Assembly (NCBI GenBank): GCA_029207755.1
Contig: JARCOQ010000078.1
Coordinates: 248,001 to 312,000 of the forward strand
Direction of reading: 5' to 3'
Origin: Chamaea fasciata
Taxonomy: Eukaryota; Chordata; Aves; Passeriformes; Sylviidae
Length of the DNA stretch: 64,000 nucleotides
The notes under the pieces are model-generated. The model did no database searches, was not told where the DNA came from, and saw nothing but the letters and a program-made list of their open reading frames with translations. Positions 21,527-35,494 of this stretch are shown piece by piece; the stretch's first letter is position 1; the number at the start of each line of letters is the position of its first letter. The position numbers were made by a program, and so were the translations under genes.

Positions 21527-21545
21527 AGGGCACGGTTGTCACGTG
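21520..21545 (+). promoter_or_regulatory. CRE and E-box upstream of the kinase gene, copy 2
   Basis: TGACGTCA at 21520-21527 and CACGTG at 21540-21545, unchanged from copy 1. Confidence 0.45.
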
Positions 21546-21739
21546 GTCGTGGTGACATCGCAAGGTTGCCTTGGTGCACGGAAGGCCTCAGGGGTGTCAG
21601 AGCAGCTCTTGGCCTTGCTCAGTGCAGGAACTTGGTCCTGTGCTTGAGGCTTTTGTCAGGGGGCAGCTGCTGACTGACAGGAGACTTCTTTTAGCTAGCG
21701 TTAGAGCGCAGTCTGCAAACTTGCACAGCAGTTGCCACA

Positions 21740-24700
21740 ATGATTGGGCAACTCGCCGCTGCAGTTTTCACTGTTTATGGAGTTGCCTATTCCTGCTATT
21801 TCCTAACTAACCTGGCAGGTAAGTAGAGGTTTTCCCTGAGTGTCACCTAACCTGGTTTTTGTGTCTTCCTGCTCTTTCTTAGTGACTGAGTTCATTTGGA
21901 AACAGAAAGGCCATCCAGATGCCGCTTGGGTAAAGCTCCTGTCAACATGTTCAGCTCAAAAGGGGGTGTGTGTAGCCACAGCCGTGCGGGCAGCATTTGC
22001 AAGGGAGCCTGCAGGGGTTGCGTTCCCTCTGTTGGAGAGTCTGTGGCAGCAGAGTTTGCCAATTCCTCCCTTGCTGGGTCAAGCAGGACAACTTTGAAAA
22101 TGTAGACTGGGAGGCCTTGGAAGGTCTTCTAAAAATGCTCTGGTTGTCTCCAGTTTTCTCAAAGCATCTGCTTCATTTTCCCTTGCCCACTGCAGGTCAC
22201 CTGAGCCGGGTATTCAGAGGTGCTGATCCCAAGGTGAGTAAGGAAAGAACATTTGATGTTCTTGGCGTTTAAGAATTGTGCAGCAAGCTGTGAGCTTGGC
22301 CTGTGGCAGTAGAGTGTAGAGGGCCAGCTGAGTAGGCTGCAAGAAAATCCATTTCCATGTCTACAGCAGCAAGAGCAAAGGCATCACTGCCTATTTCCTA
22401 ATTTTCCATTTCAGAGCTTTAAAAGAACTAAAAGATAAGTTTTGCAGAGAGAATGTGCTTCCTGATAGTAGTCAGGGGGGAATATGTAATTTGGAGCAAT
22501 TTGCAGTGTCCAGTTGAATCAGCCCATTAGAATTTAGTCTGAGGGACTTAGAATCCCCTTGCTCTGCAAGTTGATGATTTGTGCTTAGTAGAGCTGGTTC
22601 TAGAGCTGAAGAGAAAGAAGGTTCTAAATGATAGGTCATGGCCTGTGTCTAACGCTCCTGTCTGTCCACAGATCCCAGAACCAAGAGCAGACTCTCCTCT
22701 GGCTTCCTCTGCTCCTGGACGAGAAGGCAAAGAGGAGCCAAATGACCACAAGGCTCCAGCTGTGGTCACACCACAGCCACAACTTTCCAAGACGGTAAGT
22801 GCCACTTCTGGAGGGCGCTGTCTTTAGTGCGAGGCAGAGCTGCAAGTTTCTGAGCAGCCAGCTCTTGCTGTTGGTGGCTGAGGATGCCGAGTGCTGCAGT
22901 CCTGCCAGACCTAGCCATTCCCCTCAGCCAGTGACAGCTGGAAAATGGGCTTTGAGCTGCCATGTTTAGGCCCCAGCTTGCTGGGATTCTGATAGAGGCC
23001 AGCCTGGAGCAGGAAGGTTCCCTGTCTGCAGAGGAGGGAGCATGTCAAAGGCACTGTGCTCAGCCTTGGTGGATACGTAGGGGACGCTGTGGTCTGGGGA
23101 CACCTGTCCCCCTCCACAGACTCGCCAAGTACCCACAGGCACAAAAAGTATTGATGTGACAACACAAGCTTTTTGGGGCGGTTTGTCCCCACGAGCTTCT
23201 TGGCTGTGCTTACCTGGGAGCATTTCAGAGACACACTGGGGACGTGGAGTTTCTGCTTCAAGTCAGGGATTTTGGTGCCTTGGTTGCCAGGTTGTTCTTT
23301 TGGTAAAATGGAAGCAGAGGTGGGCAGGGAAGCAGAAAGAAGTGGCTGAATTAATGTGAATTGTGGGCAGAAAGGTGAAAAAGCTGAGCTTGACAGCAGC
23401 TCCCAGTCACTGGCTGACAGCACCTTCCTAAGGGCTTGCATTTAAAATGGGATCTGGGGCTAATCTCTGCCAGCCACTTTTCTGACACAAACTCTTTTGT
23501 TGTCTCAGATCTCCACAGGCTCTTCTATTGAAGCTGCAGCAGCAGGAGCAGCAGTGTCACCTGAAGGGGCCTGGCCTGCCCCAGCTGAGCAGTGGAGCCT
23601 GGGCAGTTCCTTCATCTCCAGCACTGACAAAGCTGCTGCTCAGCAACAGGAGATGGAGTATGAGGAGGATGACTTCCTGGGGTTCATGAGTACGTCTTGT
23701 GTCTTTCTTCTCTGAGGGACAGTGTATTGTGAGCATGTGTCAGCATAGCTGGACCCATTGATCCTCCTCATCTCAGTGCCCTTTGTGATTGTACAGCACA
23801 AGTCATTGAAGCTGCTTCTTGCCCAGAGCAGCTGCCCGTCCTGTGCCCTCAGATAAGACCTGGTGGGGCTGAGAAGAGAGCCCAGCTGACTCTCTGCCTC
23901 CCATCACCTGTTGGCACAAAAGGGCACTGACGTGCACCTGGGTGTGTCTGCTCTCCAAGCCAATCCTGCTGTGTCCTCAGTGGGGGCAGCAGCTTGGAAG
24001 GGGCTGGGTGTGGCCGTGCCTTCTTGCCATTGCTTGTCAGTGCTGGTGCCTGGGCTTTGGCAGCTTTGTGGCAGTGGCTGCCCTGGCCCTGAGGGCTGGT
24101 GTGAGCGCCGAGGCTGGAGCCTTCCTTAGCTGGGAGAGTGCCGCTGCCGGCCGGCCGCTGCAGCGCGGAGCTGCCCCGAGGCAGCAGCCCTTGCTCTGGG
24201 CCGGCTCCTGCACGGCCTGGGCTGGGCTCACAGAGGGTCAGCATCTCCTCTGGGCCGCTGTCCGTGTCCCGCCGGCACCTGAGGAGCACTGCTGTCCTTG
24301 CTGCCCTTGCCCGCTGCGGGAAGGTGGGCACGTGTGCGGGGCTGAGAGGGCGAGTGCAATGGCAGGGACTGATCCCTGCTGTCAGGGGGAGGAGAAGCAG
24401 TGTGGTTCTTCACGTGGGCCACGGGCAAGGGCGTCTTCCAGCTCAGCCTGCTCATCAAGGGTGAGGGTCCTGCTGCTGAAGGCCCCTTGGGGTTGTTTAG
24501 AGCATGAGCTGCTTGGGTTTACAAAGGGAAAGGCATTCCTTTGGGAAACTGCTGCAAGGTGGGGAAGATGCCCTCCTCTCCTGCGAATGCATCTCCCTGT
24601 GCTTTGTTTTTGCCAAGGCATCTCTTCAAAGGACTGTAGAAAATCATTCTCTGTGCTGACCTGCTTGTACTGCAGAGCTGCCTGTCTTGTTGCAATTGTT

Positions 24701-27700
24701 GTTGTTGTTGTTGTTGTTACCCAGCTGGCCACAAAGGACTCAGAAGGCCAGACTGTAGAGCCCCAGCAGGGCTGCCTTTTGTATCTCTTGGATAGTGGGA
24801 TGTCTGCTTTCAAGTGAGCATTTTGCATTTTGTTTCCCTCAGGGCAAATGGTGAGCACAGAAAATCCCCGGAGGAAATACACCGAAAAGGAAATTGTTGG
24901 CAGAGGGTGAGTCCAACCACAGTTGCTTCTACACAGTCATGGGGCAGCTGATTTGCTGCTGGAATATCTGTCAAGTGTGAAGTCAGGCAAGGTGCAAACA
25001 TATTCAGACACTGGGGTTAGTCTGCCCCATCTCTCAGTACCGGCCAGAATTTGGAAGTGTGGTCAGAAGGCATTATCAAAGACACTTCTATTTCATTGCC
25101 AGAAACAGCAACCTACCCCCTATCATAGCAGTCAGATAACACTTCTCAGGAGCATTTCTTCCCAAGAGTTTGCTGAAGGAAATAGTCTGTGGTGAGGATA
25201 AAAACCGCCCAGTTTAGAAACTGAAATCCACGATGAAAGAATCACCTGGCCTTTGGAGCTGAGGCACTAAACCCCAATGCTTCAGAAACAGGCCCAGTGC
25301 CCATGCACTGGAGAGGAACATGCATCATCTGCCTTCTGGCAGTGCCCTCCTGCATGCTGCAGGTTGGAGGCATTTCCAGCAGACATCTCCTGTCTGGGCT
25401 GGCTTTCACTCCAAGGTCTAAATGGCTTCTCCTTTCTTTGCTGCTGTTTTGTTTCTAGGGCTTTTGGAGAGGTTTGCAGAGCCATCGACACTGCCACGGG
25501 CGGAGAGGTAAATGTCAAGAGCCCCTGCAGATTCTGCTGCTCTCCAGGGCTTTCCTGTCTCGTGTCAGCTGCGGCTGCAGCTGTGGCTAGAGCTGTGCTG
25601 CAAAGGCACAAGAAGCACAGACTGGTGCCAGCCTGCCAACTGCATTTGGGGCAGCCTTTGTCCTGCTCAGCTGCCAGAAGGAAGGCAAGGAGGACAGCGG
25701 TTCCTTTCAGAGAAGGATGCTCTCCCTGGCTCTCAGATGCTCCAACAAAGGAGCATCTCACTGCTCTCTGGGGCTACGGCTTCAGAGTCCTGAATTCTCA
25801 TTTCTGGCTGCCAGCAAATACATCTGAATGTTCCTGGCAGTTCCTTAGCCACCTGCAGTGCTGCACTTGGGAACTGCACGTAGGGAGAGATCTGCAAGGT
25901 GTCCCTAAAAGCCCCAAGCCCTGCCTATAGCCCGAGATGTATCCACAGAGTACCAAGTCACGCATTACTTCTTCTCAAGTACAGACAGACAGAGAGTGTG
26001 CTCAGAGCTTTGGGGGGGTGAGAGTTGACACACCATTGCTAACAAGTGGACAAGGCAAAATGTGGTCAGTGGCCACGTGTCCTGGATCTGGCCCCCAAAG
26101 GAGCAGAGAAATGGGCTGTAGGAATGTCACTTCCTAATTACTCCTTTGTCTAATTACAAGGCACTTTGGCACGGCTTGGCGGTGTCATTGCAAAATCTCT
26201 CTCCCCATGTGTGTTTTGGTCTCATTCCTCCAACTTCTAAAGTTACTGATTTTCAATGTCATTCTAGGTGGCTATCAAGAAAATCTATCTTCGGGGACCG
26301 AGCGAGATGGAGGATATTGTTACTGAAATCACGGTCATGAAGAGGAATATGAGTCCCCATCTTGTCCATTATTTAGACGGGTGAGTGGTCATGGTCTCAT
26401 CCCATGAAGGTTTGTTTACATAGTAAAAGTATGCAAGGTTAAAACCCCACTTTGGACACTAGCAGAAAAGAAAGCTGTTAATTATTGCTTCATTATTATT
26501 TCTCTACTCATCTCCAATGGATGGGAAGAGAGTGCAGTTTGTCTCCGTGAGTCATCCCTGGCTTTCCAACACATAGTTGAAAAATTGTTCAAAAACCTGC
26601 ATCAACTCTACCATAAGAAGTCAGTACCCTGTAAGTTGGCTGCCTCCATGTTGTCTCAGGATGGATTTTTTAAGGTTTCTTCAATGCTGATGAAGCATGC
26701 TAGGGAGGATTTCCCTTGGATTGTTGCCCCTCTTTTCCAGGGCTGGCCATGCCAGGAACACTAGGTGCTTCTTTCCAGAAATACCACGCGGGACAGGTTT
26801 TTCATCTTGGCGTATACTAAACTGCACTTTTTGATTGCTGGCCATCAGAGACATCTCCTTTTGACAGATGTGCTGTTCTCCTTGAGACTGCACAGACTGC
26901 AAACAACCCACAGCCCGGAGGGAATGTCTTTAATTCTTTTAATTCTGTCCTTGTCACAAAGCAACCCAGAAACAAGAATCAAGCAAAGGAGCCAACGAAT
27001 GCATGTTCATCTGCATGGCCTTGTTCCCTTCTTTCAGCTACCTTGTGCATGAAGAACTGTGGCTGGTGATGGAGTACATGGATGGAGGCAGTCTTTACGA
27101 CACAATCCAAAAGACTCGCCTGACAGAAGACGAGATTGCCATCATCAGTCGGGAGGTCAGTCGGGGATCCCAGCTGTGCTTCCCAGAGCTTGGGCAGGAT
27201 TGTCTGGGAAAGGGGCTCAGAACAGGAGCGATACCATGAGCCAGGCTTTGTTTCTGTGTGGCTGATATGCTCTGGGCAAGCAAGAGCCTCTCAAATGAAC
27301 TGCCTGCCAGTGCCCCTGCACTCACTGGACTCTGTTCTTGTCCTCTTGTCTCCTGCTGTTGCATTCTCACTCTGGCTCTTGTATTTGCTCTTCTCCATCT
27401 TGCCTCTCTAAACTTTGGTCTGTTGGCACTGCATTCCTTGCCTGTAAAAGCAAAGGTGGTGATGGTGGGAGCATTTGAAAGGAACAGCAAAGAAGAAAGA
27501 GAGACTCATTTCTCTGAGTCCTCAGCTGGAAAGGTTAGCAGTGCAGCCAGAGTGCTGTGTGCTTCTGAGCACATCCACTGCAGCAGCAGTCATCCTGGCT
27601 GGTTTGCAGGGCAGAGTCTACACCAGCAGTTGCTGTTGCTCTTTGGCAAGCTGACATGCCTTTCTTTAGAAAGGTGCTGCTCTGCCTGTGTTGGAGCAGC

Positions 27701-30608
27701 GAGCTCTTCCCCTCAGTGGCACTGTGTTCTGCCATTACTCCTCATTCCCCTGGAGAGGGAATCTTGGAGAGCTCTTTCCTTTCTTGTGTGATGAAATCAC
27801 ATCACTGATATTTGCCCTCCTGTTTCTGGTTTCTCTCTCAGTGCCTGCAAGGACTGCATTTTCTCCACGCCAACCATGTGATGCACAGAGATTTGAAAAG
27901 CCTCAACATCCTTCTCAAAACGGATGGCTCTGTCAAGCTGGGTCAGTATATTCTTGGGCAGGTGCAGCGTTCCAGGGATATGTGGGCTGTGGGGCTGCTT
28001 TTGAGTGAGTGCCAGCCCCCCCAAAATGGCGCTGGTGGCAGTGCAGGGAGCCTGTTGTGAGCTGACCACGCGGTGGCAACGTGCACAGACCTATGGCAAG
28101 GCTCGAGCAGTCCACAGTGGCATTGCTCTGTGCGTGTCCCTTCCAGAGGGAGGGAGCTACATGTCTAAAGTTTGAAAAGCCCCTGCTGGAGGCAGTGTAA
28201 AAAATGTGGGGATTTCTGAAGCAGCCAGCACCATATTTCCTTGGCTAAAGTCCTGAGGAAACAAGGCAGGGACGGTTGTCCAGGAGATTCAAGAGCACAT
28301 TCTCAAACTTCTACTGGGAAATTCTTTTGCGTGCTTTCCTAATTGCACAGGATTCAAATAAAAACGGTCTTTTGCTCTCTCCCCAGCTGATTTTGGCCTC
28401 TCTGCTCAACTCACCCCTGAGCAGAGTAGACGGAGATCGGTGGTCGGGACTCTTCAGTGGATGGCACCTGAAGTGAACGGTGAACCCTATGGCCCCAAAG
28501 TGGACATATGGTCTTTGGGAATCGTGGTCATTGAAATGGTGGAAGGAGAAGCTCCTGACTGGGAGGAAAATTCTGCCATGGTAAGGTGTAAATACTCTCT
28601 GATCCCGCTGTCTTTCTCCCCCGTCCCACTTTGTGTGTGCCACTGGACAAAATGCCATTGCCATCCGCTGGAACTACTTCCACCACAGTCCCTTTCTGAA
28701 AATGTCCCGGCAGCACATCAGCATCTGCTGGGGTTTTGGTTGCATCCGTGGGGGAACTCAAGCCTTAGCCCAGGCAAACAATCTCCCTTCTCAGGCAACA
28801 CTGGGCTTTGGCTTAGAAGTCATTCCAGCTCTTTTGGCTTTGTAGACAGCCCTAATAGCAGCAAACAAGCATCTTAGAAGTGGTGTTATCTTTCCTGAAA
28901 TGAAGGAAAGTAACCCAAACCCGAGGATGTTTATAAAACAGTGGTTTGGAGAGAAGAAGTGCACCCCCATTCTTCTCACAAGGAAATTTGCCTGAAACCT
29001 TAACAAGAGGGTGTGAAGGCCACAGAGTCTCTTGTGCTTCTTGTGCGGTGCTGCTGAAACACTCAGTGACCGTCTTTCTTTCCTAACCCAAGCCGTCACC
29101 TCCATGTCACTAAGATGAAGCCTGGCCATGTGGAGAGCCGGCCAAACCCACCCCTTTGTTTCCAGGCACTTTCTAGGATGGCCATGCCATTAATGCATTG
29201 ACTTGAGTGTCCAAATGAGCAGAGGGCTACCACATGGATGGAATTTCTCCCTCTTCTGCTTTGACCACCAAAATTTTCCTTTTGCTGCCTAAGGGAAGCT
29301 GAAATTTGCAGTCTGATGAGAGACGGAGCTGCAGGTGTTTCCTGTGTGCCCAAAGAGGCATTTTCGTCCCAAGACATTTGTGCATGCATCTTCATGTGTC
29401 TGTGTGGAAGATGAGATTCCAAATGTTTGTTTCCTTACCTGAGGAATAACTGAGGGATTTCCTTTCTTTGCTTGCAATTCCCATTGTTTTCAAGAACCAA
29501 GGAAAAAGCTTGATGACTTTGGTTTGATGGCAGCTGTGCTTAAGGGACCAACAAGAGCTGCAGAGATGCTTTTCATGTAATTATCTTTGGAAATAGTAGA
29601 GTGAGTTAGTAGAGCAAAGTCCCTCTTCCAAATAGCCTGTCAAGCTGCTCAGGTGAACCCTCAGAGAAGGAAACCTGCTTTTGCTGCTATTGTTTCCACT
29701 AACAAGGCCAGTCAATGAAATCAACTGCCAAGGCAAGAGCTGCTGGATGCTGGGAAAGCTGTGGCTGCATCGGGCTTTGGGTGTTTTGTTGGTCAGGAAA
29801 GTCATCTCTGCCTCTGTGCCACGGCAGAAAGTGCCACTGCAGAGTGCACCTGAAACAATGGGATCTGGGAGAGCAGTTCCAGATGTGAAAGAAGCGGGTG
29901 AGAAACTCGTGTTTCCTTTTTCTCCAGGCTCAACTCCTGAAAGCCACCAAAGGGATCCCAAAGCTGCAGCAGCCCAAACTCCGCTCCCCTTTGCTGCGTG
30001 ACTTCCTGAGCTGCTGCCTGCAGAGAGACGAGGCGCGGCGCTGGTCTGCCAAGGAGCTGCTGCAGGTAAAATGCCAAGGGGCTGCAGGGGAAACAGTGTC
30101 CCAGGGACGGGCTCCTCCTGCACTGAAGTGCAAGGCATCAGGGGAGCCTCCTCCTCCTCACCTCCACTCTTGGTGCTGTTCAAATGAGAACAGTCAGGAA
30201 TCCTAGACTGGGCTGGGCTGGCAAGGGCCTGTAAGGGTCATCTGCTCCAAGTGCCCTGCAATATGACCAGGGACCTCTTTCAAGAGATCAGGATGCTCAG
30301 ACCGGAGATATTTCCAGGCCTGGGGCACATAGCAGCTCTTGCAGCAAGCTGTGCCAATGTGGCCCCACTGTTGCTCCTTAGATGTACTCTGATTCAATCT
30401 CCTTTTCCTTTGAAAAATATTGCCCTGCCTTTGAGGCTCTTAGCTTGCAAAGTAATGGTTCATTCTTGTTTTTTTTTTTTTCTTTGTGCAGCATCCATTT
30501 GTAACATCAGCCAAGCCTGTGTCCAGCCTGGTGCCACTGATCACTTCAGTGAAAGAGTGGAAGGAGGAGACAGGAATCAGACAACTGTTTTCTCCAACAC
30601 CAGTATAG
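21740..30608 (+). CDS. PAK3L: PAK3-like serine/threonine kinase, copy 2
   Basis: Coding exons 21740-21818, 22196-22233, 22672-22794, 23509-23689, 24843-24906, 25459-25507, 26268-26380, 27038-27155, 27842-27941, 28387-28580, 29928-30065 and 30492-30608, giving 437 residues. I found no coding difference from copy 1, and the introns are also nearly identical, so copies 1 and 2 are very recent sisters or have been homogenised. All splice sites and the catalytic motifs ([28 protein letters not shown]) are present. It shares the absence of a CRIB region, the hydrophobic start and the Ser in the activation loop. The poly(A) signal is at 30685-30690. Confidence 0.85.
30196..30341 (-). mobile_element. 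CR1-like LINE 3' fragment in intron 11, copy 2
   Basis: Same diverged CR1 tail as in copy 1, at the same intron position. Confidence 0.6.
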
Positions 30609-30684
30609 AGAAGGATTGTAGAATAGGACTGTAGAGTAGGATTGCAGCTAGGACAGTGGAGTAGGATAGTAGCATAGGATTGGA
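30609..30684 (+). repeat. 13-base minisatellite in the kinase 3' UTR, copy 2
   Basis: Same imperfect TAGGATTGTAGAG repeat between stop codon and poly(A) signal. Confidence 0.7.
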
Positions 30685-30690
30685 AATAAA
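30685..30690 (+). terminator. Poly(A) signal of the kinase gene, copy 2
   Basis: AATAAA at the same distance from the stop as in copy 1. Confidence 0.7.
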
Positions 30691-32937
30691 GTTTGTGAAA
30701 CCTCAACTCCTTTCAAAGATTCCCCTCCTTCTGAGCCTCTGACAAAGCTCAACATTTTCTTCTGAAGTGTCAGTTTTTTCTTAGAGGTGGAGAGTGACAT
30801 TGATGGCTTCTTTGGTACAGTTGGAAAGTGGGGAAGGCTCTCCCGAGGGGAAGCGTGGCCGTGCTGGGCACAGCACAGACCGGTGGCATCGGCCGTCCGG
30901 AGCGTGCACAGGAGCAGAGAAAGGCAAACCACAGGCGAGGGCTGCAGGCCTGGCTGAGGATTGCCACCCTTGTGCCGGCTGCCCTCTAACTCCTGGCCAA
31001 GGTGAGCAGTGTGTGCAGCGCTCTGGGCACAGGGGAGGGAGCCGGGCTGCTCCGCAGGCTCCGGCACAGGGCAGCCTCCTTCAGGCACGGCGCTTCTGCC
31101 GGGGGAAGCGAGGCCAGCGGCAGGCAGGGACAGCTTGTCAGCTCACATCTGCAGGAGCCGGGGCCTCACACGGCTCTGGGAGGAAGCGCCTGCAGTGCTG
31201 GAGTTGTGCACTGAGCCAGAGCAAAAGAGTGAAATGCAGAGTGTTCTGCAGAAATATTCCGGGGCGCCAGGCCAGCCTGCTTTGAGCTCTCTGGCACACA
31301 GCAAGCACTGTGCAATGCAGCCCTGAGCTGCTGGGAGATAGAGAGGTGTTAGAGAGGAGCCAACTGTCAGATGAAATTTAATGGGGTGACAACGTCATCA
31401 AAGCCAAAGAGAACTGTTTTTTAGGATGGATTCACCTGAGCTGGGTGTGTATCTCCCTCTCCCAAGAGCCAAACACACACACAACACACACACAGAAAAT
31501 GCTGCTTTTTATTGCCTTTCCCAGCCCAGGGCGAACCGTGTCCCCTTTCCCTTTGGCCGGGAAATAGGAAACTTGTATTCTGTCCCCACCGCCTCCTTTT
31601 CTGTCCCCTCCCCTCTTCTCCTACTTCCCTTTTGGTTTGGTCTTCACGCTGGCCCCTCTCCCAGCTCACAGCAACACCCAACAAATCAACTAGAACAAAC
31701 CCAAACCCTAAATAACAACCCCAAGAACCAACAGCTTTCGTTCTTTCTTCTCATAACCCTGCAGCTGCAGCAAAATATTACCTCCTATCTCACAGAGGGA
31801 ATCGGGCAGGAGCCTGTGGCTCGTGCTTGAGCAGTGAACTGATTTGGAAGGGAGCAGAAGGGTTTCAGCAGGCAGTTTGTGTTTTTCTTCTGAATTGCTG
31901 AAGGAAAGACACAATGTGGCTCCAGTCAGCAAAAACATTTTCAAGGTGAATTAAAGAAATGCTTGTGAGCAATGCCCAGAGAAGGCAGGTTTTGAGAAAA
32001 TATTGAACTGTAACAAATTGTGAATTCCCTTTGCATTAACAGACTGTTGAGCCCTCTATTCCTCCAGAGCAGTGATTGATGTGTGCAAGTGACTACCTTA
32101 GCCTTGAGAATAGTCTTCCCCAGAATGCAGCTGGAATGCATTCAAGGGGAAAAGAGTGGTTGTAGGAGGCTCTTGAGCATCAGAGGAGAATTGCAGCAAT
32201 GGGATGTTCCCCAAATGACCATCTGAGACTCTCAAGAGAGCCCTACTCTCCTGTCAGTAACTTCTGAGAAGTGATTTAAATATGTCAACTAATTTGAGGG
32301 AATGTTTAGCCTGTGAGTTTCAGCAAAGTAATGAGTAGGTCTTGTTTCCATGGTTAAAATGAGTAGGTGGGATTTCTGGCTGAGCACGTGTTAGGAAAGT
32401 GATTCCCCACGCACCCAGCACTGAAATAAAGTCATCTCTTGACAGGTGAAAATGAAACCTTTTCCAGCTGTTCCCCTCGGGTTTACCTTTCTGGGGGCCA
32501 AAGCTCTGTGCTGCAGGTGGCCCGGGTGTGTGCAGAGCAAGGCAGCCTCCACAAAGCCCTTGGTTTCCCCACAAGTCGTCATGATTTGTTGCCAGGTGTG
32601 CCCAGCTGTGGCAGGAGAAAGAGCCCGCAGTGCAGTGGGCGCCGTGCCCTGCCCGGCCAGGGCTCTCTGGCACAGAGGAGCAGCAGCAGCACCTTTCAAC
32701 CCACTCCTGCCCTGGCCTCACCTGGGACACAGAAGCCTCTGGAAATCAGCACCACCTGGCCCCTTCCCAGCTTGGAGCAGCTCCTGCTGGTGGGCACATC
32801 CTGCACTTCTACTGCTTCCGAACAGGAATCAAGGCACAGGGGGAGACGGACATACAGAGAAGCCCTGGGCTAGTGCAATAAATGGGCAAATGCATGGGGG
32901 AATGTGTTAGGAATCATTTCAGCTGTCATGCCAATCC
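30691..32937. other. Intergenic spacer between kinase copies 2 and 3
   Basis: No supportable gene. Same content as the preceding spacer and nearly identical to it, including the CA microsatellite at about 31473-31494. Confidence 0.55.
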
Positions 32938-33822
32938 TGCCTTCTCTCCTTTTCTCCCTTCACGTTTCCTGTTCTTTTCCCTCTCACATTTCCACCCCTT
33001 CCCCCTCTCGAGTCTCACAGTTTTCCTCTCATGTTTGCCTCCCAAGTTTTACTCATTTTCCCCACCCTTTTCAGCTCCCTTTCCTCACGCTTTGCCTCTC
33101 ACATTTCCCCAACTTCCCGCTTTTTCCTGCTTTTTTGTTCTCCCACGATTGTCACAATTTTCCCCTCACTTATCCTGCCCTTTTCTCCCCTCATGCTTTT
33201 CTTCTTTCCTCAGTCATTTTTCTCCAAGTTGTCTCCTCATGTTTCTCACTTTTGCCCTCATGTTTCCCAGGCTTTCCCTTTTACATTTCTCCCACTTTCC
33301 CCCTCACGTTTATCATTCTTTCCCCCTCATGTTGCTTCTACTTTTCCTCTAGCATTTTCTGCCCTTTTTTCACTCCTGTTTTCTGCCACTTTTCCCATCC
33401 AACTTCCCACCCTTTTTTTCCCCCTAATGTTTCCTGCCTTTTTCTGCCCTCTGGTTTCTCCCTCTTTTCCCCTCAGGATTCTCACAATGTTCCCCTCACA
33501 TTTGCTGCCTGTTTCTCTCTCTCTGCCAGTAATTTTCTCACTCTCTTCCCCTCACATTTCCCTCCATTTTTTCCTCTATGTTTTTCAGCCTTCCCTGATC
33601 ATGTTTCTTAGAATTTTCCCATCATATGTCCTGCCTTTTCCTCCTCTCACCTTCCTCTCCTACTTTCACTCACATCTTCACCATTTTCCCCTCCGTTTTC
33701 TCAGCCTTTCCCACACAGGTTTCCTACGCTTTTCTTCCCTCACACTTCCCTCCTTTTTCCTCTCCCATTTCTCACACTTGTCACCTCATGTTTTCTGCCT
33801 TTTTCCCCCTCACATTTCTTAA
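32938..33822. repeat. C/T-rich degenerate minisatellite, copy 3
   Basis: Third copy of the pyrimidine tract, same variants as copy 2. Confidence 0.85.
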
Positions 33823-34237
33823 CCCACTGCTTCCTGTCAGTGACTCTTCCTCTTCAGTAGTTGATGAGCTTCTTTTCTTCTTTCCTGCAATCCCCTCCTC
33901 CAAAGAATGGGTGCCAGAGCAGCGCTCCAAGAAGCCCCTGCCCGTGTGTCTGCTGAACAGAATGGCTGTGCTCGACTTGAACAATCTCGTGAAGAACAAC
34001 CTAAACTGCAGCGGACTTTCAATTCCCTCTAGTCTTCATAGTGTTCTAAAGAAATAGGTACCCTGAGGGATACACGTCGCAGGTGCGCAGCCGCTGCACC
34101 ATCCGCCTCAAGCAGATCCCATCTCCGTTTTCATCACCTCACAGTGACTGTGACTCCTGCCTGGACGAAACCACTTGTGATGCTGCTTGATGCTAATTGG
34201 AGTCCATGTGCACAAGGAGTGCTTTTAGCCCTCTTTC

Positions 34238-34268
<31 letters not shown>

Positions 34269-34543
34269 TTTTATTTTAAAACGTTCAATGCCTGGAGTTT
34301 CGTATTTTCACCTATTTGAATTGCCTTGACATCAAAGTACTGCCAGTTGGCATTCCAAACTGGCTGGTCTATGTTTGTGTGCACAGAGCAAAGGTGCCAG
34401 ACCGTGTCCTTTTCCCGGGTGTCCGTTAATGTCCATTTCAACAGGCACTGAAGGGGGGCTCTGCCTGCCCCACACAGGATGGCAGCCAGAGGGCTGAGGC
34501 TGCGCCTCCTAGTGAGATCAGCCGCCCTGGCAGCCCAGCCCCA
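33823..34543. other. Unassigned segment with a 29-base A run, copy 3
   Basis: Same content as in copies 1 and 2 except that the A run at 34238-34266 is four bases longer. No recognised gene. Confidence 0.4.
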
Positions 34544-34620
34544 GCCGCCATCTTGTGTGTGGCTCTCCAGCCCTGGCCGCCATCTTGTGTGTGGCTCCCT
34601 CAGCCCTGGCCGCCATCTTT
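34544..34620 (+). promoter_or_regulatory. Three spaced YY1-type motifs, copy 3
   Basis: Motifs at 34544, 34576 and 34609, unchanged. Confidence 0.55.
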
Positions 34621-34807
34621 TGCACTGACCTAGTCCAGCTCTTAAGCGAATGTGTTGCTGTTTTGTCGGCAGTCAGGGTCCGCCCCAAAGACACCAACAC
34701 CAGCAGGACAGGCTACAGGGAATGGCACGGGTTTGGCTCAAAGCAGCCAGCCCTGACTTGTCACTGTCCTTTATCCATGAACACGTGCCCATATGCAGCC
34801 ACAGCAA

Positions 34808-35099
34808 ATGTCCAACAGCAGCTCCATCAGCCACTTCCTCCCGCTGGCGTTGGCAGACACGCGGCAGCTGCAGCTCCTGCACTTCTGCCTCTTCCTGGGC
34901 ATCTCCCTGGCTGCCCTCCTGGGCCACGGCCTCGTCACCAGCGCCGTAGCCTGCGGCCACCACCTGCACAGCCCCATGTTCTTCTTCCTGCTCAACCTGG
35001 CCCTCAGCGACCTGGGCTCCATCTGCACCACTGTCCCCAAAGCCATGCACAATTCCCTCTGGGACACCAGGACCATCTCCTACGCAGGATGTGCTGCAC
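34808..35099 (+). pseudogene. Olfactory receptor 5' fragment (OR14-like), copy 3
   Basis: Same fragment and the same junction with the LTR; encoded residues unchanged from copy 1. Confidence 0.85.
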
Positions 35100-35494
35100 T
35101 GCGGAGGATTTCGGCGAGGGAAGAATGCAATCAATCAATATGATTGGTAAAGCATTGTTCAACTTTATTGCTCATAACATCCGTTCTTATACTTTTGCCC
35201 CAAGCATTCAGCATACTTGTCAAATTATAATTGGTTAGCATACACTACTCATCTATACTTGATTGGCTATATCAAGCGTGAGAAGGTTCCTCCCCTTGGC
35301 ATGCTGAAAACTTTGTATACGTGCTTACTGCTACGCTCTATTAAGCACAAGTTCTTTTATCTTTGGCCTGTATCCGTGCTTACTGCTGTCCCAAGGACAG
35401 CTTATCTTAGCAGCGCGTAGGCTGCCAGCACTTGGTATCGGTCCATGAGGCCTCTAATGATCCGTGGCCTTGCTCTGCTAACCATTCTTCAACA
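35100..35494 (-). repeat. 3' LTR of the ERV, copy 3
   Basis: 395 bp with TG...CA ends. A few substitutions near its inner end remove the stop that closes the env frame in copy 1. Confidence 0.8.

Larger units (their letters stand above)
15543..31083 (+). repeat. Tandem unit, copy 2 (15,541 bp)
   Basis: Second complete unit. It matches copy 1 almost base for base from about 18.2 kb to its end, but its first 2.7 kb carries the variant set shared with copy 3 (for example AGAATGCAGCTGG at 16582 and GGTTAAAATGAG at 16811). Confidence 0.97.
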